Shown piece by piece: positions 51,303 to 52,843 of a stretch of 52,843 nucleotides of DNA. How positions within the stretch are numbered: position 1 is the first letter of the stretch; every line of letters begins with the position of its first letter. The notes below the pieces were generated by a model. It was given only the letters and a program-made list of their open reading frames with translations, did not search any database and was not told the DNA's origin. The stretch covers positions 1 through 52,843 of the forward strand of contig NZ_JADEXU010000044.1 of assembly GCF_015206895.1 (NCBI RefSeq), given 5' to 3'. The DNA is from Nostoc sp. LEGE 12450. GTDB taxonomy: Bacteria; Cyanobacteriota; Cyanobacteriia; Cyanobacteriales; Nostocaceae. The translations under genes and the position numbers were made by a program.

Positions 51303-52843
51303 ATGGTAAAGCTTCGTAACTCAAAATCTGCACGAGAAGTATTCAATATTTCTAAATTTGCGATTCAATTTTCGTGGCTGACGGTGAGTTTTTGGATTGC
51401 CGTAACGGTAGCTGGTATTCTGGCTTTCAGTTCCCTTAAGTACGCCTTATTTCCAGATATTACCTTTCCAGTCGTGGTTGTGAATGCTACAGCCCCCCTG
51501 ACAACTGCCTTGGATACAGAGACGAAGCTCACCAAACCCCTCGAAGAACGCCTCCGTTCCCTAGAAGGACTGGAGAATATCCGCTCATCCACCTATCCCA
51601 GTCAAACAGCCGTTAGCCTTTCTTTTGCCGTTGGTACGAATTTAGAAACATCAACCAAAAAGGTGGAAACTGCCCTCAAGCAGTTGACTCTACCTCAGGG
51701 AGCAACTTCTAAAATTATTCCCCTGAACCTGAACGAGTCAGCCGTCATTAGCTATGCGATTGAGAGTCCCACCCGGAATCTTACAGATTTGACAAAGTTG
51801 GCGAAAGACGAGATTGTCAGTGCGATCGCTAAACTACCAGGAGTCCTGAAAGTCTCACTGTTAGGCGGTGCTACTGCAACTCCTCCCCTAAATCCATCGA
51901 ATGTGAGTGCAGCATCCATCCCCCAAGCAGGCGCAACCTTAGTCAGATTTAACGGGCAAGATGCACTCGCATTTCAGGTAATCAAACGCGGTAACGCTAA
52001 CACCTTAGAAGTGGTGAGTCGAGTCGAAAAAGAAGTCCAAAGGCTACGCTCTACCCTCAAAGATGTCAAACTCACCTTAGCTGCTACCCAAGCAAAATAT
52101 ATCCGCCAAGCCACCCAATCAACTATCGATGCTTTGCTCGAAGCAGTCTTGTTGTCCATTGTGGTAATTTTTCCTTTTTTATGGAATTGGCGAGCCACCC
52201 TAATTTCTGCCTTGGCAATTCCTACGTCTTTGTTGGCGACGTTTATCGTCATGGCAATTTTCGGTTTCAACTTAGAAACAATTACGCTGTTAGCTTTAGC
52301 TTTGGTGATTGGGAGTATTGTTGATGATGCGATCGTGGATGTAGAAAACATCATGCGACACATTGAAGATGGAGAAACTCCTCGCCAAGCGGCGCTTTTA
52401 GCAACCAATGAGATTGGATTAACAGTCACCGCCGCCACGTTGACAGCAGTAGCGGTTTTTCTGCCCATAGGTTTAATGGGTGGCGTAATTGGGCAGTTTT
52501 TCAAGCCCTTTGGCATCACTGTTTCAGCCGCAATGCTTGCTTCTATGCTAGTTGCTCGGACTTTATCTCCAGTTCTGGCTATTTACTGGCTAAAACCTAG
52601 ACCCTCGCTCTCCCCGCGTCGAGAAGCAAGAATTTGGGTGGCATTTGCCCAATCTTACAGAAGCTTGCTGAGTTGGTCTTTGAATCACCGGAAGATAGTT
52701 GTCGGGTTAGCTGTACTCAGTTTTATTGCAGGTATAGCGCTAATTCCACTCATCCCCAAAGGGTTTATTCCCAAACTCGATCGCGGCGAATTCAATATTG
52801 CTTATACTGCTCCTTTACCGAGTATTCCTGATTTTGCAAGTGG
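51303..52843 (+). CDS. RND-family efflux transporter, N-terminal part
   Basis: The frame is open from ATG (51303) to the window end, 513 codons without a stop, so only the first half of the protein is visible. It begins MVKLRNSKSAREVFNISKFA, then TM1 and the periplasmic porter domain (FPDITFPVVVVNATAPLTTA). TM2-TM6 follow, including the TM4 proton-relay aspartate pair in LVIGSIVDDAIVDVENI, and GFIPKLDRGEF at the edge. This is an AcrB/HAE1-type pump. No membrane-fusion protein lies upstream in the window. The minus-strand ferritin-like gene diverges from it by 150 bases. Confidence 0.9.
   Translation, partial: MVKLRNSKSAREVFNISKFAIQFSWLTVSFWIAVTVAGILAFSSLKYALFPDITFPVVVVNATAPLTTALDTETKLTKPLEERLRSLEGLENIRSSTYPSQTAVSLSFAVGTNLETSTKKVETALKQLTLPQGATSKIIPLNLNESAVISYAIESPTRNLTDLTKLAKDEIVSAIAKLPGVLKVSLLGGATATPPLNPSNVSAASIPQAGATLVRFNGQDALAFQVIKRGNANTLEVVSRVEKEVQRLRSTLKDVKLTLAATQAKYIRQATQSTIDALLEAVLLSIVVIFPFLWNWRATLISALAIPTSLLATFIVMAIFGFNLETITLLALALVIGSIVDDAIVDVENIMRHIEDGETPRQAALLATNEIGLTVTAATLTAVAVFLPIGLMGGVIGQFFKPFGITVSAAMLASMLVARTLSPVLAIYWLKPRPSLSPRREARIWVAFAQSYRSLLSWSLNHRKIVVGLAVLSFIAGIALIPLIPKGFIPKLDRGEFNIAYTAPLPSIPDFAS

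Noticed and set aside
51365..52519. Minus-strand ORFs (about 75 and 181 codons) opposite the RND gene
   Set aside because: The + strand frame is a clear RND transporter open to the window end; the minus frames are shadows with biased composition.

Overview
The window is chromosomal DNA of a filamentous, Nostoc-like cyanobacterium. The evidence is the very frequent HIP1 octamer (GCGATCGC and near matches), intergenic short tandem repeats typical of Nostocales (variants of AATTGGGAATGGGG, ATTAGTCATTTGTC and AATTACG), and cyanobacterium-specific genes: ndhS, cp12, GUN4-related sequence, a manganese-type ABC transporter and a CPA2 antiporter with a universal-stress tail. I saw no tRNA, rRNA, CRISPR array, prophage or intact insertion sequence.

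Layout. 0.2-9.0 kb holds housekeeping and envelope genes on the + strand: Mrp/ApbC, RodA, NdhS, a HAS-barrel protein, a Na+/H+-type antiporter, and UDP-xylose synthase plus UDP-glucose dehydrogenase (consecutive steps of nucleotide-sugar synthesis). 9.2-12.0 kb is a small accessory patch: a DUF2993 protein, a TerB-like fragment, a HicAB pair, a 48-residue ORF and a VapBC-like pair. cinA and glyA follow on the minus strand. 15.0-16.4 kb carries a tight two-gene unit, an LSDAT/SLOG nucleotide-sensor-like protein followed by a two-helix DUF4231/SLATT membrane protein. 17-27 kb has an M16 peptidase, an Uma2 nuclease, prolyl oligopeptidase, a TIR gene broken away from a GUN4 domain, NurA and a HAD hydrolase. 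27.3-30.2 kb is a divergent Mn/Zn ABC transporter (permease and ATPase on minus, binding protein on plus). 30.3-42.4 kb is mostly core metabolism: fibrillin-like protein, esterase, GTPase, cp12, tlyA, a class II amidotransferase, purE, nagA, a site-2 protease, a rhodanese, and a LuxR regulator divergent from a membrane protein. 42.4-47.1 kb is a second accessory patch: an antitoxin with a truncated RelE-type toxin, an Uma2 gene, and a 1183-residue single-chain restriction-modification protein whose stop overlaps the Uma2 start. 47.5-52.8 kb holds a GGDEF-EAL protein, a phosphorylase/ferritin-like overlapping pair and the start of an RND efflux pump that runs off the window.

The most interesting items are (1) the LSDAT-SLATT pair, a likely sensor-plus-membrane-effector conflict system; (2) a TIR-GUN4 fusion gene apparently broken by a four-base TGAG duplication; (3) a 30-bp interspersed repeat inserted in frame into a rhodanese gene; and (4) the R-M-S fusion translationally coupled to Uma2, beside a toxin truncated by a G-rich repeat. 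Start codons were moved inward for several genes where the longest ORF begins in repeat-derived or non-coding-looking sequence; each case is noted.
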